A DNA stretch of 64,000 nucleotides, taken from JAXMHN01 sp964578605. Its GTDB lineage: Bacteria > Verrucomicrobiota > Verrucomicrobiia > Limisphaerales > SIBE01. Where the stretch lies: assembly GCA_964578605.1 (NCBI GenBank), contig CAZODO010000003.1:55299-119298 (forward strand), in the 5' to 3' direction. This document shows, one piece after another, positions 48,044-57,412 of the stretch. The translations under genes and the position numbers were made by a program. A model generated the notes under the pieces. That model made no database searches, was not told where the DNA came from, and worked only from the letters and a program-made list of their open reading frames with translations. Positions within the stretch are counted from its first letter, which is position 1. Each line of letters opens with the position of its first letter.

Positions 48044-49405
48044 GTGTCCACTTGCATTACGCCTGTGATTTTAAGAAGAAATGAATTCGTTTGCGCCGGA
48101 GCTCTTTCCGGAGCCGCATGGATGCTCTCCATTGCCGCGGCAGGTTCTCTTGCCGTGGCGGGTGAACCGGGACCAGCCAATGCCTTGTCTCACCGGGACG
48201 GGGCGCCCTTGACACTGGAACAAGCTGTCCAGATCGCGCTGGAGTCGAACCCCGAACTTCGGGCGGCCCGGCTCCAAGTGGACGCGGCTGCCGGGCGGGC
48301 GGCCCAAGCTGGGCTCTGGGCCAATCCTGACCTTGAGTTCAGCACGGAGGATTGGCGGGTGCGAGGCAGCGGCAGTGGATTTTCAAGCTCGAAACAGATG
48401 GTGGGCGTGGCCCAAACGGTGCCTTTCCCCGGAAAAAAGGGGCTGGAAAGGAGCATCGGGGCAGCGGAAACCGGTTTGGCGGAAGCCCAAAGCGTCGCCC
48501 ACCGGCTGGCCCTGGTTCGCGATGTTAAGACCTCGTTTTTCCAGGTCCTCGCAGCCGAGCAACTTGTGCACGTTCAGCGGGAGCTTGTCGAGGTCGCCGC
48601 GAAATCGGCCGAGGCAGCCCAAAAACGCGTCGAGGCCGGCGCGGCGCCGGACCAGGAGCAATTGCGAGCGGAGATTCCCCTCGAACAAGCCCGTTCCGAA
48701 CTCGCGGAGCTCGAGCGGGATTTGGCACACGCGCGGCATTCGCTGGCCGCATGGCTGGGCCGGCCTGAGCTGAAAGAGGTTCCGCTCGCCGGGCGTCTAC
48801 GCGCCGATGCCGATTTCCCCGCCCTGGAAGAACCGCCCGCCGACTGGTTGAAGAACCATCCTCAAGCTCTTGCAGCCCGGAAGCAGCGAGCGCGCGCCGA
48901 GTACGCATGGCGCCGGGCGCGACTGGAACCGTATCCCGACGTCACCTTGGGTTTGGCGGGGGGGCGCGAGGGGGGCTCGGATAGCGCTTCACTCGTGGAA
49001 TTCCGAGTGTCCATTCCGGTGCCGATCATTGACCGGTCCAAAGGGCGCAAGCAGGAAGCGCGGGCCAGCGCGGCAATTGCAGCGGCGGACCTGGAAACCG
49101 TGGAGCAATCGCTGTGGCGTGCCTGGGCCGACGCAGCCCGCCGGTTTCGGACGGCCGCCCAGCAGGTCGCCAATTACCGGGACCGGATCTTGCCCAAGGC
49201 CGATGCGGCTTTGCGGCTCGTCCAGACCGGATTCCAGGAAGGCAAATTCAGCTTTATTGACCTGCTCGATACGCAGCGAACCGCGGCGGAAGCGCGCCTG
49301 GCCTTCCAAAGAAAACTCCTCGATCTGAATGTCGCGCGAGCGGAGTTGGAGGCGCTCCTGGGCGGCGCACAAGAACAGTCCCAAAAACAATCGCACGAAC
49401 CATGA
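48044..49405 (+). CDS. czcC: TolC-family outer-membrane channel of a heavy-metal efflux system (CzcC-like)
   Basis: 453 residues from a GTG start at 48044, with a signal peptide (about 18-40, ending SLAVAGE). The outer-membrane factor repeat occurs twice: LTLEQAVQIALESNPELRAA with the long helix to about 220, then a second half from about 275 with RAEYAWRRARLEPYPDVTL and EFRVSIPVPIIDRSKGRKQE. The end (FQEGKFSFIDLLDTQRTAAE) is the hallmark of CzcC/TolC proteins. It forms the exit duct for the CzcBA pump encoded by the next two genes, overlapping czcB by ATGA. Confidence 0.92.
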   Translation: MSTCITPVILRRNEFVCAGALSGAAWMLSIAAAGSLAVAGEPGPANALSHRDGAPLTLEQAVQIALESNPELRAARLQVDAAAGRAAQAGLWANPDLEFSTEDWRVRGSGSGFSSSKQMVGVAQTVPFPGKKGLERSIGAAETGLAEAQSVAHRLALVRDVKTSFFQVLAAEQLVHVQRELVEVAAKSAEAAQKRVEAGAAPDQEQLRAEIPLEQARSELAELERDLAHARHSLAAWLGRPELKEVPLAGRLRADADFPALEEPPADWLKNHPQALAARKQRARAEYAWRRARLEPYPDVTLGLAGGREGGSDSASLVEFRVSIPVPIIDRSKGRKQEARASAAIAAADLETVEQSLWRAWADAARRFRTAAQQVANYRDRILPKADAALRLVQTGFQEGKFSFIDLLDTQRTAAEARLAFQRKLLDLNVARAELEALLGGAQEQSQKQSHEP

Positions 49406-50703
49406 CCATTCTCACCACACGCAGTCCAATGCACCGCTATGGCTCCGTTTTGACGGCCCTTGCCCTCCTCGCCTTTGCGGCGGCATGCGAACGACAGCCT
49501 GATCACGACGTTCACGACGCACATGACCACGGCACCGCCAACGCGACCCATGCAGATGCCCATGGCCACGCTTCCAGCGCCGCCCCGGGGTTGACCTGCC
49601 AGGAACATGACTTGGAAGGGAGCGAGTGCGGCGTTTGCCATCCTGAACTGGCAGCGAAGCTGGCGCCCGGCGAGTCCGTCAAGATCCGATTGCCTTCGGC
49701 GGAGTCGGCCGGACTGGCAGGGATCCGCGCGGAGGCGCCGGCGATCGGAGCCATGGCGAGCGGCGTCGAGTGCTATGCGGAACTCGCCTTCAATCAGAAC
49801 CAGCTAGCCCGGATTGCGGCGCCCGTGGAAGGCATTGTCCAATCGGTCGAGGTGGACCTCGGCACCAAAGTTGAGGAGAAGCAAACCGTGGTTCGGATCT
49901 GGTCGGCATCCATTGCCGAAGCCGTCGCGAAAGCTGTGCTGAGCCATCAAACCCTGGAGCGGGAACGGAAACTGCGTGCCGGGCGGGTGACCTCAGAGCA
50001 AGAGCTGCAGCGAGCCGAAGCGGAGCATCGGGGCGCCTGCCAGCAATTGCGCACCCTGGGATTTACCGAAGAGCAAATTGACGCCTTGGGCGCCGAACCG
50101 CAGGACCAGGTCCTCATGGATGTGCGCGCGCCCTTCGCGGGGGAGATCGTGGAACGCTTTGCCGTCCGAGGCGCCTTGGTGGAAGCGGGGACCCCTCTAT
50201 TCACCTTGGCGGATCGCACCCGCATGTGGGCGATGCTCAATATCCCGGAAGCGGCCCTGGGACAGGTGGAGACGGGCCAGGCTGTGGAGTTGCAGGTTGA
50301 AGCCATGCCCGGGCGCACTTTTCACGGCAAGCTCACGTGGATCGCGGCGGAAGTGGACGAAAGGAGCCGCATGGCGAAAGCTCGGGCCGAGGTGCCGAAC
50401 CCGGACGGCGTGCTCAAGGCCCGGATGTTCGCCCGCGCTCGCGTGCTGACCGAGAACGCCCAGGATGCGGTGTTGGTGCCGGCGGCCGCGGTGCAAAGAG
50501 TCGCGGGTCAAACCCTGGTTTTCGTCCAGGTTGGCCAAGACCTGTTTGAAGCTCGGGCCGTGCGCCTCGGACCGGAAGCGAATGGCCTGGTGAAGGTCGC
50601 CGAGGGCCTCAAACCCGCGGACCAGGTCGTTGTCGAACACAGTTTCCCCCTCAAATCCGCCTTCTTGATCTCGCGTTTGGGGGCAGGATGCGCGGACGAT
50701 TAA
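49402..50703 (+). CDS. czcB: Heavy-metal efflux periplasmic adaptor, lipoprotein (CzcB-like)
   Basis: 433 residues with a lipobox (LLAFAAACERQP), so the protein is lipid-anchored. A histidine-rich segment (HDVHDAHDHG, then THADAHGHAS) and a Cys/His element (CQEHDLEGSECGVCHPEL) follow; both should bind metal. The adaptor fold comprises barrel-sandwich halves (ARIAAPVEGIVQSVEVDLG and VRAPFAGEIVERFAVRG) with a helical hairpin in between, and a C-terminal domain with DAVLVPAAAVQRVAGQTLVF. It passes metal ions to, or activates, the CzcA pump. It sits between czcC (4-base overlap) and czcA (one base away). Confidence 0.92.
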   Translation: MTILTTRSPMHRYGSVLTALALLAFAAACERQPDHDVHDAHDHGTANATHADAHGHASSAAPGLTCQEHDLEGSECGVCHPELAAKLAPGESVKIRLPSAESAGLAGIRAEAPAIGAMASGVECYAELAFNQNQLARIAAPVEGIVQSVEVDLGTKVEEKQTVVRIWSASIAEAVAKAVLSHQTLERERKLRAGRVTSEQELQRAEAEHRGACQQLRTLGFTEEQIDALGAEPQDQVLMDVRAPFAGEIVERFAVRGALVEAGTPLFTLADRTRMWAMLNIPEAALGQVETGQAVELQVEAMPGRTFHGKLTWIAAEVDERSRMAKARAEVPNPDGVLKARMFARARVLTENAQDAVLVPAAAVQRVAGQTLVFVQVGQDLFEARAVRLGPEANGLVKVAEGLKPADQVVVEHSFPLKSAFLISRLGAGCADD

Positions 50704-50704
50704 C

Positions 50705-53700
50705 GTGAACTGGCTCATTCGAACCTCGCTGCGCAACCGGGCGCTGGTGTTCCTGCTCGGGGTTGTGCTTGTCTTTGTGGGCGGGCGATCGCTGCTGAAC
50801 TTGCCCATCGACGCCTTTCCCGACACGACCCCCGTCCAGGTGCAGGTCAACACGACCGCGCCGTCATTGAACGCAGAGGAAACGGAGGCGCAGATTACGA
50901 TTCCTGTGGAACTGGCCTTGGGCGGCCTGCCCGGCCTGAACAACCTCCGGTCGATTTCCAAGTTCGGCCTTTCGCAGGTCGTCGCGACATTCGCGGACGG
51001 CACCAGCCTCTACCTCGCGCGCCAATTGATCATGGAGCGGCTCCAGACCGTGGAACTGCCGGACGCCATCGGACGCCCTCAACTTGGCCCCATCTCGACG
51101 GGACTTGGAGAGGTCTTGCATTACGTCGTCCGCTCCGAAGACCCAAACCGTTCCCTCACGGAACTGCGCGAGATCCAGGATTGGGTCATCAAGCCGGAAT
51201 TGCGCAAGGTGCCCGGCGTGGCCGAGGTGAACAGCTGGGGCGGGTTCGAAAAGCAGTTCCACGTGGTGGCGGAACCGGAGCGCCTCGTCAAGTACGGCCT
51301 CACGCTGGAACAACTTGTCGAAGCCCTCGAAACCAACAACCAAAACGTGGGCGGAGGCCAGATCGTTCGCGGCGGAGAATCCTTGCTCGTGCATGGCCTG
51401 GGCCTGACCACCAACGTTCTCCAGATCGCCGGCATCGTCATCACCGCGCGGGACGGCGTCCCGGTGCGAGTCGGAGACGTCGCCCAAGTGAAGGTGGACC
51501 ATGAGATCCGGCGCGGCGCCGTGACCAGTCAGGGGCAGGGCGAGATCGTCCTGGGCCTCGGTTTTATGCTGATGGGCGAAAACAGCGCGGTGGTGACGCA
51601 GGCGCTGAAAGACAAACTCGCCGAGATCCAGAAGACGCTCCCACCGGACGTGACCGTGGAAGTGCTCTACGACCGCTCGGAGTTGGTCGACAAGGTCATT
51701 ACGACCGTGCGGCACAACCTGTTTGCGGGCGCTCTACTCGTCATCGCGGTCCTGTTCGCTTTCCTGGGGAACTTGCGGGCGGGACTGATCGTCGCGCTGG
51801 CCATCCCGCTCTCCGCCCTGTTCGCGGGCAATTTAATGCTGCAAGCGGGAATCTCCGCGAGCCTGCTCAGCCTGGGGGCGGTGGATTTCGGGTTGATCGT
51901 CGATGGCTCGGTGGTCATGGTCGAAAACGCCTTGCGCAAAGTGGCGGCGCGTCAACTGGAGCTGGGGCGGCCCTTAACGGCGGCGGAACGCGACGAAACC
52001 CTGGCCAGCGCTCCGCTTGAGGTGGCCCGCCCCGTGGTGTTCGGAGTAGGCATCATCCTGATCGTCTTTCTGCCACTGCTGGCGCTCGAGGGGGTCGAAG
52101 GCAAGCTGTTCAGGCCCATGGCGCTCACCATGATCTTCGCTTTGGCGGGGTCCCTGCTCGTGGCGCTGACGCTCATCCCGGCCTTGACCAGCCTGCTCCT
52201 TCCGAGAGAGGTCAGCCATGCCGAGCCGTGGCTGGTCCGCCAAACCAAGCGTGGGTATGGGCCGCTCCTGCGTTGGGCGATGCGCTTCCGTGCCACGGTT
52301 CTGCTAAGCGCGCTGAGTTTGGTGGTGCTGGCAGGGATCATCACGTCGCGCTTGGGGGCGGAATTTCTGCCCAGGCTGGGCGAAGGAGCCATTGTGGGCA
52401 CCACCGTTCGGCTGGCTGGCATCTCCGTCGACGAAGCCGTCGCCTATAACGACCGGATCGAAAAGCTGCTTCTCGCCGAGTTTCCGGACGAAATCGCCAC
52501 CATCTGGACGCGGCTGGGCAGTGCGGAGATCGCCACCGACCCGATGGGTATTGAGCTCTCCGATTTCTTCCTCGCGCTTGCGCCGCGCCGCGAATGGACC
52601 CAGGCCCGCACCCAAGCGGAGTTGGTCGGGAAGATGCGCGCCGTGTTCGCGAAGCTGCCTGGAATGACGGTCGCTTTCAGTCAACCGATTGAAATGCGCC
52701 TGAACGAACTCCTCGCGGGAATCCGCTCCGACATCGGCATCAAGATCTACGGCGACGATCTTGAGCAACTCCGCCAGATCTCCGACGCCGTGCAACAAGT
52801 GCTCCATGGCATCGAAGGCGCCGGGGAGATCAGTGGCGAACAACTCACGGGCCAGCCCTTCCTGCAGGTGAAGATCGATGCCTACGCGGTCGCACGGCAC
52901 GGCGTGGCGTCCCGCAACATCCTCAACGTGGTCGAAGCCATCGGCGCACTCAGGGTCGGAGAAGTGCGGGAAGGCCAGCGCCGGTTTCCCTTGGTGGTGC
53001 GCATGCCCGACCGGTTGCGCACGGATCCGAACGCCCTGGCCGCGACGCTCATCCCGAGCGCCACCGGTTCAATGCTGCCACTCAGGCAGGTCGCCCAGGT
53101 CGTGGAATCCGAGGGGCCTTCCACGATCAACCGCGAATGGGGACGGCGGCGCATCACCGTGCAGTGCAACGTCGCCGGGCGGGACGTCGGAAGCTTTGTC
53201 GCGGAAGCGCGAGAGAAGATCGCCGCCAATGTCGCCCTCCCGGAGGGCTACGCGCTCGAATGGGGCGGGCAATTCGAGAACATGGAGCGCGCAAACCGGA
53301 AGCTGCGCTTTGTTGTGCCGCTGACGCTCGGCCTGATCCTCGCGTTGCTCTGGTTCAGCCTCAAGTCGGTTCGCGATGTCCTGGTGGTCGCAACCGGGAT
53401 TCCGTTGGGCGCTGTCGGAGGGGTGCTGGCGCTTTGGGCGCGCGCTATGCCCTTCACGGTCAGTGCCGCGGTTGGATTCATCGCATTGAGCGGGGTGGCA
53501 ATCCTGAACGGACTCGTGCTGGTCACGTTCATCCGGGAGAGACTCAACGCCGGCGCGCCCCTTGAGGCGGCGGTGGAAGAAGGGTGCCTGGTCCGGTTGC
53601 GCCCGGTGCTCATGACCGCCCTGGTGGCGGCGGCGGGGTTCATCCCGATGGCCATCAATGTTGGGATCGGCGGCGAAGTCCAGCGCCCGCTGGCGACCGT

Positions 53701-53791
53701 GGTGATCGGCGGCATCCTGACCAACACGCTGCTCACTCTGATCGTGCTTCCCACTCTGTTCACGGTCCTGGGCCGTGCCAAGCGGGCTTAG
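50705..53791 (+). CDS. czcA: Heavy-metal efflux RND transporter (CzcA-like)
   Basis: 1028 residues from a GTG start, with the normal 12-helix RND layout and two large periplasmic domains. The heavy-metal (HME) signature in helix 4 is present: VDFGLIVDGSVVMVEN near 392-407, with both aspartates and the glutamate needed for proton relay. PVQVQVNTTAPSLNAEETEA near the N-terminus is also typical of CzcA/CusA. The ion (Co/Zn/Cd or Cu/Ag) cannot be decided; few methionine clusters are visible, so a divalent-ion pump is favoured. It is the last gene of the operon and converges with a methyltransferase gene nine bases away. Confidence 0.94.
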   Translation: MNWLIRTSLRNRALVFLLGVVLVFVGGRSLLNLPIDAFPDTTPVQVQVNTTAPSLNAEETEAQITIPVELALGGLPGLNNLRSISKFGLSQVVATFADGTSLYLARQLIMERLQTVELPDAIGRPQLGPISTGLGEVLHYVVRSEDPNRSLTELREIQDWVIKPELRKVPGVAEVNSWGGFEKQFHVVAEPERLVKYGLTLEQLVEALETNNQNVGGGQIVRGGESLLVHGLGLTTNVLQIAGIVITARDGVPVRVGDVAQVKVDHEIRRGAVTSQGQGEIVLGLGFMLMGENSAVVTQALKDKLAEIQKTLPPDVTVEVLYDRSELVDKVITTVRHNLFAGALLVIAVLFAFLGNLRAGLIVALAIPLSALFAGNLMLQAGISASLLSLGAVDFGLIVDGSVVMVENALRKVAARQLELGRPLTAAERDETLASAPLEVARPVVFGVGIILIVFLPLLALEGVEGKLFRPMALTMIFALAGSLLVALTLIPALTSLLLPREVSHAEPWLVRQTKRGYGPLLRWAMRFRATVLLSALSLVVLAGIITSRLGAEFLPRLGEGAIVGTTVRLAGISVDEAVAYNDRIEKLLLAEFPDEIATIWTRLGSAEIATDPMGIELSDFFLALAPRREWTQARTQAELVGKMRAVFAKLPGMTVAFSQPIEMRLNELLAGIRSDIGIKIYGDDLEQLRQISDAVQQVLHGIEGAGEISGEQLTGQPFLQVKIDAYAVARHGVASRNILNVVEAIGALRVGEVREGQRRFPLVVRMPDRLRTDPNALAATLIPSATGSMLPLRQVAQVVESEGPSTINREWGRRRITVQCNVAGRDVGSFVAEAREKIAANVALPEGYALEWGGQFENMERANRKLRFVVPLTLGLILALLWFSLKSVRDVLVVATGIPLGAVGGVLALWARAMPFTVSAAVGFIALSGVAILNGLVLVTFIRERLNAGAPLEAAVEEGCLVRLRPVLMTALVAAAGFIPMAINVGIGGEVQRPLATVVIGGILTNTLLTLIVLPTLFTVLGRAKRA

Positions 53792-53800
53792 CACCCTGAC

Positions 53801-54811
53801 TCACTCCGGCTTGGACGCCACGACGATCGAGTTCATGCCCTGATCACCTCGCGCTAATCTCACCTTTCCAAACCCTTCCGACTCCAGATCCTCGCGCAAC
53901 TCGTCGAAGGTGAACGTGCCGCCGCCTTCCGTAGCCACGAGCATATTCACGGCGAATAACGCCCCCGCTACCGGCTGGGTCCGATCCGCTTCCATGAGAA
54001 TATCGCGAATGGCAATGGAGCCGCCCGGTTCAAGCGCGCGGAACACGCGGCCGAAAAGCGCCCGGTTTTGCGCCCGGGAATTCTGGTGGACAATCGCGCT
54101 CACCCAGGCCAGATCCGCCCCGGTTGGGAGAGCGTCCTTGTTGTAATCCCCGGCCGCGAGGGTCACGCGGTTCAGGGAACCGTCCGCTTTCAACCGGCAC
54201 CGGGCCATCGGAATGACCTCAGGCAAGTCGAACAGCGTCGCGCGTGCCGACGAGCGCTTCCGGAGAAAGGCCATCGTCCATGTTCCCGACGCCCCGCCGA
54301 CATCGAGCAAGTGGGTGAACCGGAACGGCCGCAACGCCGCGATTATCCCGTCGGCAGCCGGCGCCGAAATGCTATGCATGGCCCCGATAAACGCCTCATG
54401 GTCCCCATCTTCGCCCCGGACGCTTGGCAGGCGCTCTGCCGGGCTGCCCGACTGGGCCACCCGTGCCAGCTGCACCCAGTTGCGCATGCAATTCGCCTGG
54501 TGCTGCGCCATGGGAAGAATGCTCTTGGGCGAATCTGAGGTGAGCCAGGTCTCCACCCCTGGCGCCAATCCATATCGCACCTCCCGTTTCCGAAGCAAAC
54601 CGATGGCAACGAGCGCGTCAAGAAGCACCGCTAAACCGCGCGCATCGGCTCGACGAGCCCGCGCCAATTCCGGCGCCGTCTTCGGCCGACCGGCCACGGC
54701 GTCAAACAACTCCAGGTCTGCGGCGGCAGCAAATACGGCCGCCGCCTGGTAGCTCCGGCCGAGTTCCAAGAGACTCTCAGCCGTCCAACGAGGTTTCTCC
54801 GTTCGTTTCAT
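53801..54811 (-). CDS. O-methyltransferase family 2 protein (acetylserotonin methyltransferase-like)
   Basis: 336 residues. N-terminal winged-helix dimerisation domain (about 10-100, with LLDALVAIGLLRKREVRYGL) and a SAM-binding domain with motif I LLDVGGASGTW at about 168-178, the FDLPEVIP loop near 196, and VFRALEPGGSIAIRDIL. This is the plant/bacterial small-molecule O- or C-methyltransferase family used in secondary metabolism; no biosynthetic cluster is present here, so the substrate is open. The catalytic base is usually a histidine; H in AIVHQNSRAQ is a candidate. It lies six bases after the Trm112-like gene. Confidence 0.85.
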   Translation of the reverse strand: MKRTEKPRWTAESLLELGRSYQAAAVFAAAADLELFDAVAGRPKTAPELARARRADARGLAVLLDALVAIGLLRKREVRYGLAPGVETWLTSDSPKSILPMAQHQANCMRNWVQLARVAQSGSPAERLPSVRGEDGDHEAFIGAMHSISAPAADGIIAALRPFRFTHLLDVGGASGTWTMAFLRKRSSARATLFDLPEVIPMARCRLKADGSLNRVTLAAGDYNKDALPTGADLAWVSAIVHQNSRAQNRALFGRVFRALEPGGSIAIRDILMEADRTQPVAGALFAVNMLVATEGGGTFTFDELREDLESEGFGKVRLARGDQGMNSIVVASKPE

Positions 54812-54817
54812 GGCAGA

Positions 54818-55072
54818 TCAGCACGCTTCAAGAGGAATGCCTTCTCCGATCAAGAGCACCGGAATCCCGCCGCGGATCGGATAAAGAACCTTGCCATCGG
54901 CACGCACAAACCCACCGTCGATCTGCTCGCGAATGGCGGCTCCGCCGCGGTTGGTCAATTGGCCGGCGGCGATCTGCGCATTCAGCTTCGCCACCAACGC
55001 GGGTTCCGCGACGGCCAGGTTCTGGTGGGATTCGGGACAGCAAAGGATTTCAAGGAGTTCTTGGGTATTCAT
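54818..55072 (-). CDS. Trm112-family small protein
   Basis: 84 residues from the ATG at 55072 (MNTQELLEILCCPESHQNL). LCCPESH resembles the first cysteine pair of the Trm112 zinc fold, and the end DGKVLYPIRGGIPVLLIGEG is the family signature. The second CxxC is missing, as in many bacterial YcaR-like members. Eukaryotic Trm112 activates methyltransferases, and here the gene directly precedes a SAM-dependent methyltransferase, which makes a partnership attractive but unproven. The listed GTG extension to 55105 overlaps larC and is unlikely. Confidence 0.85.
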   Translation of the reverse strand: MNTQELLEILCCPESHQNLAVAEPALVAKLNAQIAAGQLTNRGGAAIREQIDGGFVRADGKVLYPIRGGIPVLLIGEGIPLEAC

Positions 55073-55091
55073 CGATTTCAGAAGATCCGGT

Positions 55092-56498
55092 CTATTTAGA
55101 CTCACCTGGCAACGGCTCGATCGGCCCTGGCCGGCCCAGCAACGGTCGGGCGGCTTCCAACGCCGCCTCGTAAACGGCCGTCAAAGCAACATGCGCCTGC
55201 CCAGCAACGCTCTTGCACGACTCAAACTCCGGCGCCGACCGAATGACGTTGCCCCCCAGCTTGCCCAACTTCACCGCCACACGGCCGTAAGGCGTCGAGA
55301 CCGTTACTGACTCCCGCCGCAACTTCCGCCGCTCAACGGCAAAGCGGCGCACCCCGAACGCGCTCGTTTCGCGCAGGAGCATTTCACTGAACCGGTCCGC
55401 CTCCTCGACCGGGCACAGGATGGTCAGGAGGACGCCGGGGCGGTTCTTTTTCATCTGGATGGGCGTGTGAAAGACGTCCAAGGCCCGCGCCGCCAAGGCC
55501 CGCTCGACGAAGTGCCCCAGAACTTCGCCGCTGCAATCGTCGAGGTTCGTCTCAATCACGCTGACGGTGTCGCACTCCCAATCGAGACCACCGGACGCGC
55601 CCGCCTGAAGGACCTCACCCAAAACCGCCCGGAGCACATTCGGCCTGGTCTGGTTGACTCGAGAACCCAGTCCGTACCCGATCCGGGTGGCCACCAGGCC
55701 GCGCATCGGTTCAAACGTCTCGGCGAACTCCGCCAGCAACGCCGCCCCGGTGGGCGTCACCAGTTCGTGGGGTTCATCGCATTGGGTCACGGCAATGCCA
55801 CGCGCGCCCAGGATTTCCAGCGTGGCTGTGGTCGGCACCGGGAACCGCCCATGGGCGCAATCCACCCATCCGGTGCCCTCCACCACCGGCGCGGCGATCA
55901 CTCGCGGGCGATCCAACAACTCCAGCGCAATGCAGGCGCCTACGATGTCCACAATGGAGTCAATCGCTCCCACCTCATGGAAATGAACCTGGTCAACAGC
56001 CTGTCCGTGCACCTTTCCTTCCGCCATGGCGACCCGGTGAAACACCGAAATGGCGCGCTCTTTCACCCATTCGGAAAGGGCGCTCGACTGGATGCTCTGC
56101 CGAATGCCGGCAAAGGTTCGCGCCGCCTCGATTTGTGGATGCGCGTGGCCATGCGCGTGCCCGCCCTGTGCGTCCTCGTGATGGTGCTGGTGCTGGTGAT
56201 GATGATGATGATGAGGGTGGTGGTGATGCGGATCATCGCCGTGGGAATGCCCGTGATCGTGCGTGTGGGAATGGCTGGGCGCGTCCTCGTGCCCCGGATC
56301 CCCATCCAAATGCACATCAAACTTCACCCCGCAGATGAAAGCGTTTTGGCGCCGTTCGGCATGCAGGTGATAGCCCCCCACCCCCAGCTTGGCCAATTCC
56401 CGTTCCAATTGCGGCAACCCCACACCCAGATCGATCATGGCCCCGAGAAACATGTCGCCGCTGATCCCGCTGAATATGTCCAGGTAAAGCGTCTTCAT
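55092..56498 (-). CDS. larC: Nickel-pincer cofactor biosynthesis protein LarC
   Basis: 468 residues from the ATG at 56498 (MKTLYLDIFSGISGDMFLGA). LarC inserts nickel into the pyridinium dithio-mononucleotide to complete the nickel-pincer cofactor of lactate racemase and related enzymes. A histidine-rich stretch at about 75-125 (clusters such as HSHTHDHGHSH) is a nickel reservoir typical of LarC. The VHFHEVGAIDSIVDIVGACI and GATAALLAEF-like parts of the DUF111 fold follow. It is one uninterrupted frame, unlike lactobacilli, where LarC1 and LarC2 are joined by a programmed frameshift. It follows larB, with only 30 bases between them. Confidence 0.93.
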   Translation of the reverse strand: MKTLYLDIFSGISGDMFLGAMIDLGVGLPQLERELAKLGVGGYHLHAERRQNAFICGVKFDVHLDGDPGHEDAPSHSHTHDHGHSHGDDPHHHHPHHHHHHQHQHHHEDAQGGHAHGHAHPQIEAARTFAGIRQSIQSSALSEWVKERAISVFHRVAMAEGKVHGQAVDQVHFHEVGAIDSIVDIVGACIALELLDRPRVIAAPVVEGTGWVDCAHGRFPVPTTATLEILGARGIAVTQCDEPHELVTPTGAALLAEFAETFEPMRGLVATRIGYGLGSRVNQTRPNVLRAVLGEVLQAGASGGLDWECDTVSVIETNLDDCSGEVLGHFVERALAARALDVFHTPIQMKKNRPGVLLTILCPVEEADRFSEMLLRETSAFGVRRFAVERRKLRRESVTVSTPYGRVAVKLGKLGGNVIRSAPEFESCKSVAGQAHVALTAVYEAALEAARPLLGRPGPIEPLPGESK

Positions 56499-56528
56499 CG
56501 ATGAACAGGCAACTTCCTTCCCCATCAT

Positions 56529-57287
56529 TCACTCCCCGGCTGCCAGGGCATTAATCTGGCTGGCAGCGTATCCGGCATTGAAGCCGGCATCGATATTCAC
56601 CACCGTCACCCCGCTCCCGCAACTATTGAGCATCCCGAGAAGCGCGGCCAGCCCGCCAAAGCTTGCCCCGTACCCAATGCTGGTGGGCACGGCGATCAAC
56701 GGCCGACGCGTCAATCCGGCCACCACGCTCGGCAAGGCGCCTTCCATTCCGGCCACCACGACCAGCACGTTCGAGGATTGGATTTCTTCCAGCCTGGGCA
56801 GCAGCCGATGCAAGCCAGCGACTCCCACATCGTGCACCCGTGCAACCGTGTTGCCCATGACCTCCGCCGTCACGGCAGCTTCCTCCGCCACCGGCAGATC
56901 ACTCGTTCCGGCGCAAACGACGGCGATGGTCCCAGGCCGCTTGGGCAAGGGACGATCCTCAATCACCAGGCAGCGGGCCACCTCGTGATGCACCGTTTGT
57001 TTAAACAGCTTGCGCACGGCTTTGGCATGTTCCGGCGTGGCGCGCGTTACCAGGACCCGGTGATCCCGCTCAAAGATTTTTTCGGCGATCGCCGCGACGT
57101 GTCGAGGTGTTTTCCCCGCCCCAAAGATGACTTCGGGAAAGCCCTTCCGAAGGCTGCGGTGCGTGTCGACCTGGGCAAACCCAAGATCCGCCACCGGCGC
57201 GGCTTGAAAGGCCTGCAACACCTTGTCGCGGCCAATCTTCCCCTTCCGAAACCGTTCCAGGAGAGCCAATGCTTCTGTCGACGTCAC
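56529..57287 (-). CDS. larB: Pyridinium-3,5-biscarboxylic acid mononucleotide synthase LarB
   Basis: 252 residues from a GTG start. LarB carboxylates nicotinic acid adenine dinucleotide as the first step of nickel-pincer cofactor synthesis. The PurE-like C-terminal domain is clear: GTIAVVCAGTSDLPVAEEA, AGMEGALPSVVAGLTRRPLI, PTSIGYGASFGGLAALLGML and the end VNIDAGFNAGYAASQI. The N-terminal region (LDTHR-like VDTHRSLRKGFPEVIFGAGK) is also characteristic. It forms an operon with larC. The sulfur-inserting larE and the racemase larA are not in this window. Confidence 0.94.
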   Translation of the reverse strand: MTSTEALALLERFRKGKIGRDKVLQAFQAAPVADLGFAQVDTHRSLRKGFPEVIFGAGKTPRHVAAIAEKIFERDHRVLVTRATPEHAKAVRKLFKQTVHHEVARCLVIEDRPLPKRPGTIAVVCAGTSDLPVAEEAAVTAEVMGNTVARVHDVGVAGLHRLLPRLEEIQSSNVLVVVAGMEGALPSVVAGLTRRPLIAVPTSIGYGASFGGLAALLGMLNSCGSGVTVVNIDAGFNAGYAASQINALAAGE

Positions 57288-57412
57288 GCCGCCAATGTGT
57301 CAGCGAACCAGGCCCGGGTCACGTCCGAAAGCAATCAGGACCCGATGGGGGCTGACCCAACCCAGGCGCCCGGACCCGCCTCAAGGCCAGGTTGTGCCAC
57401 CCCTTTCCTGCG

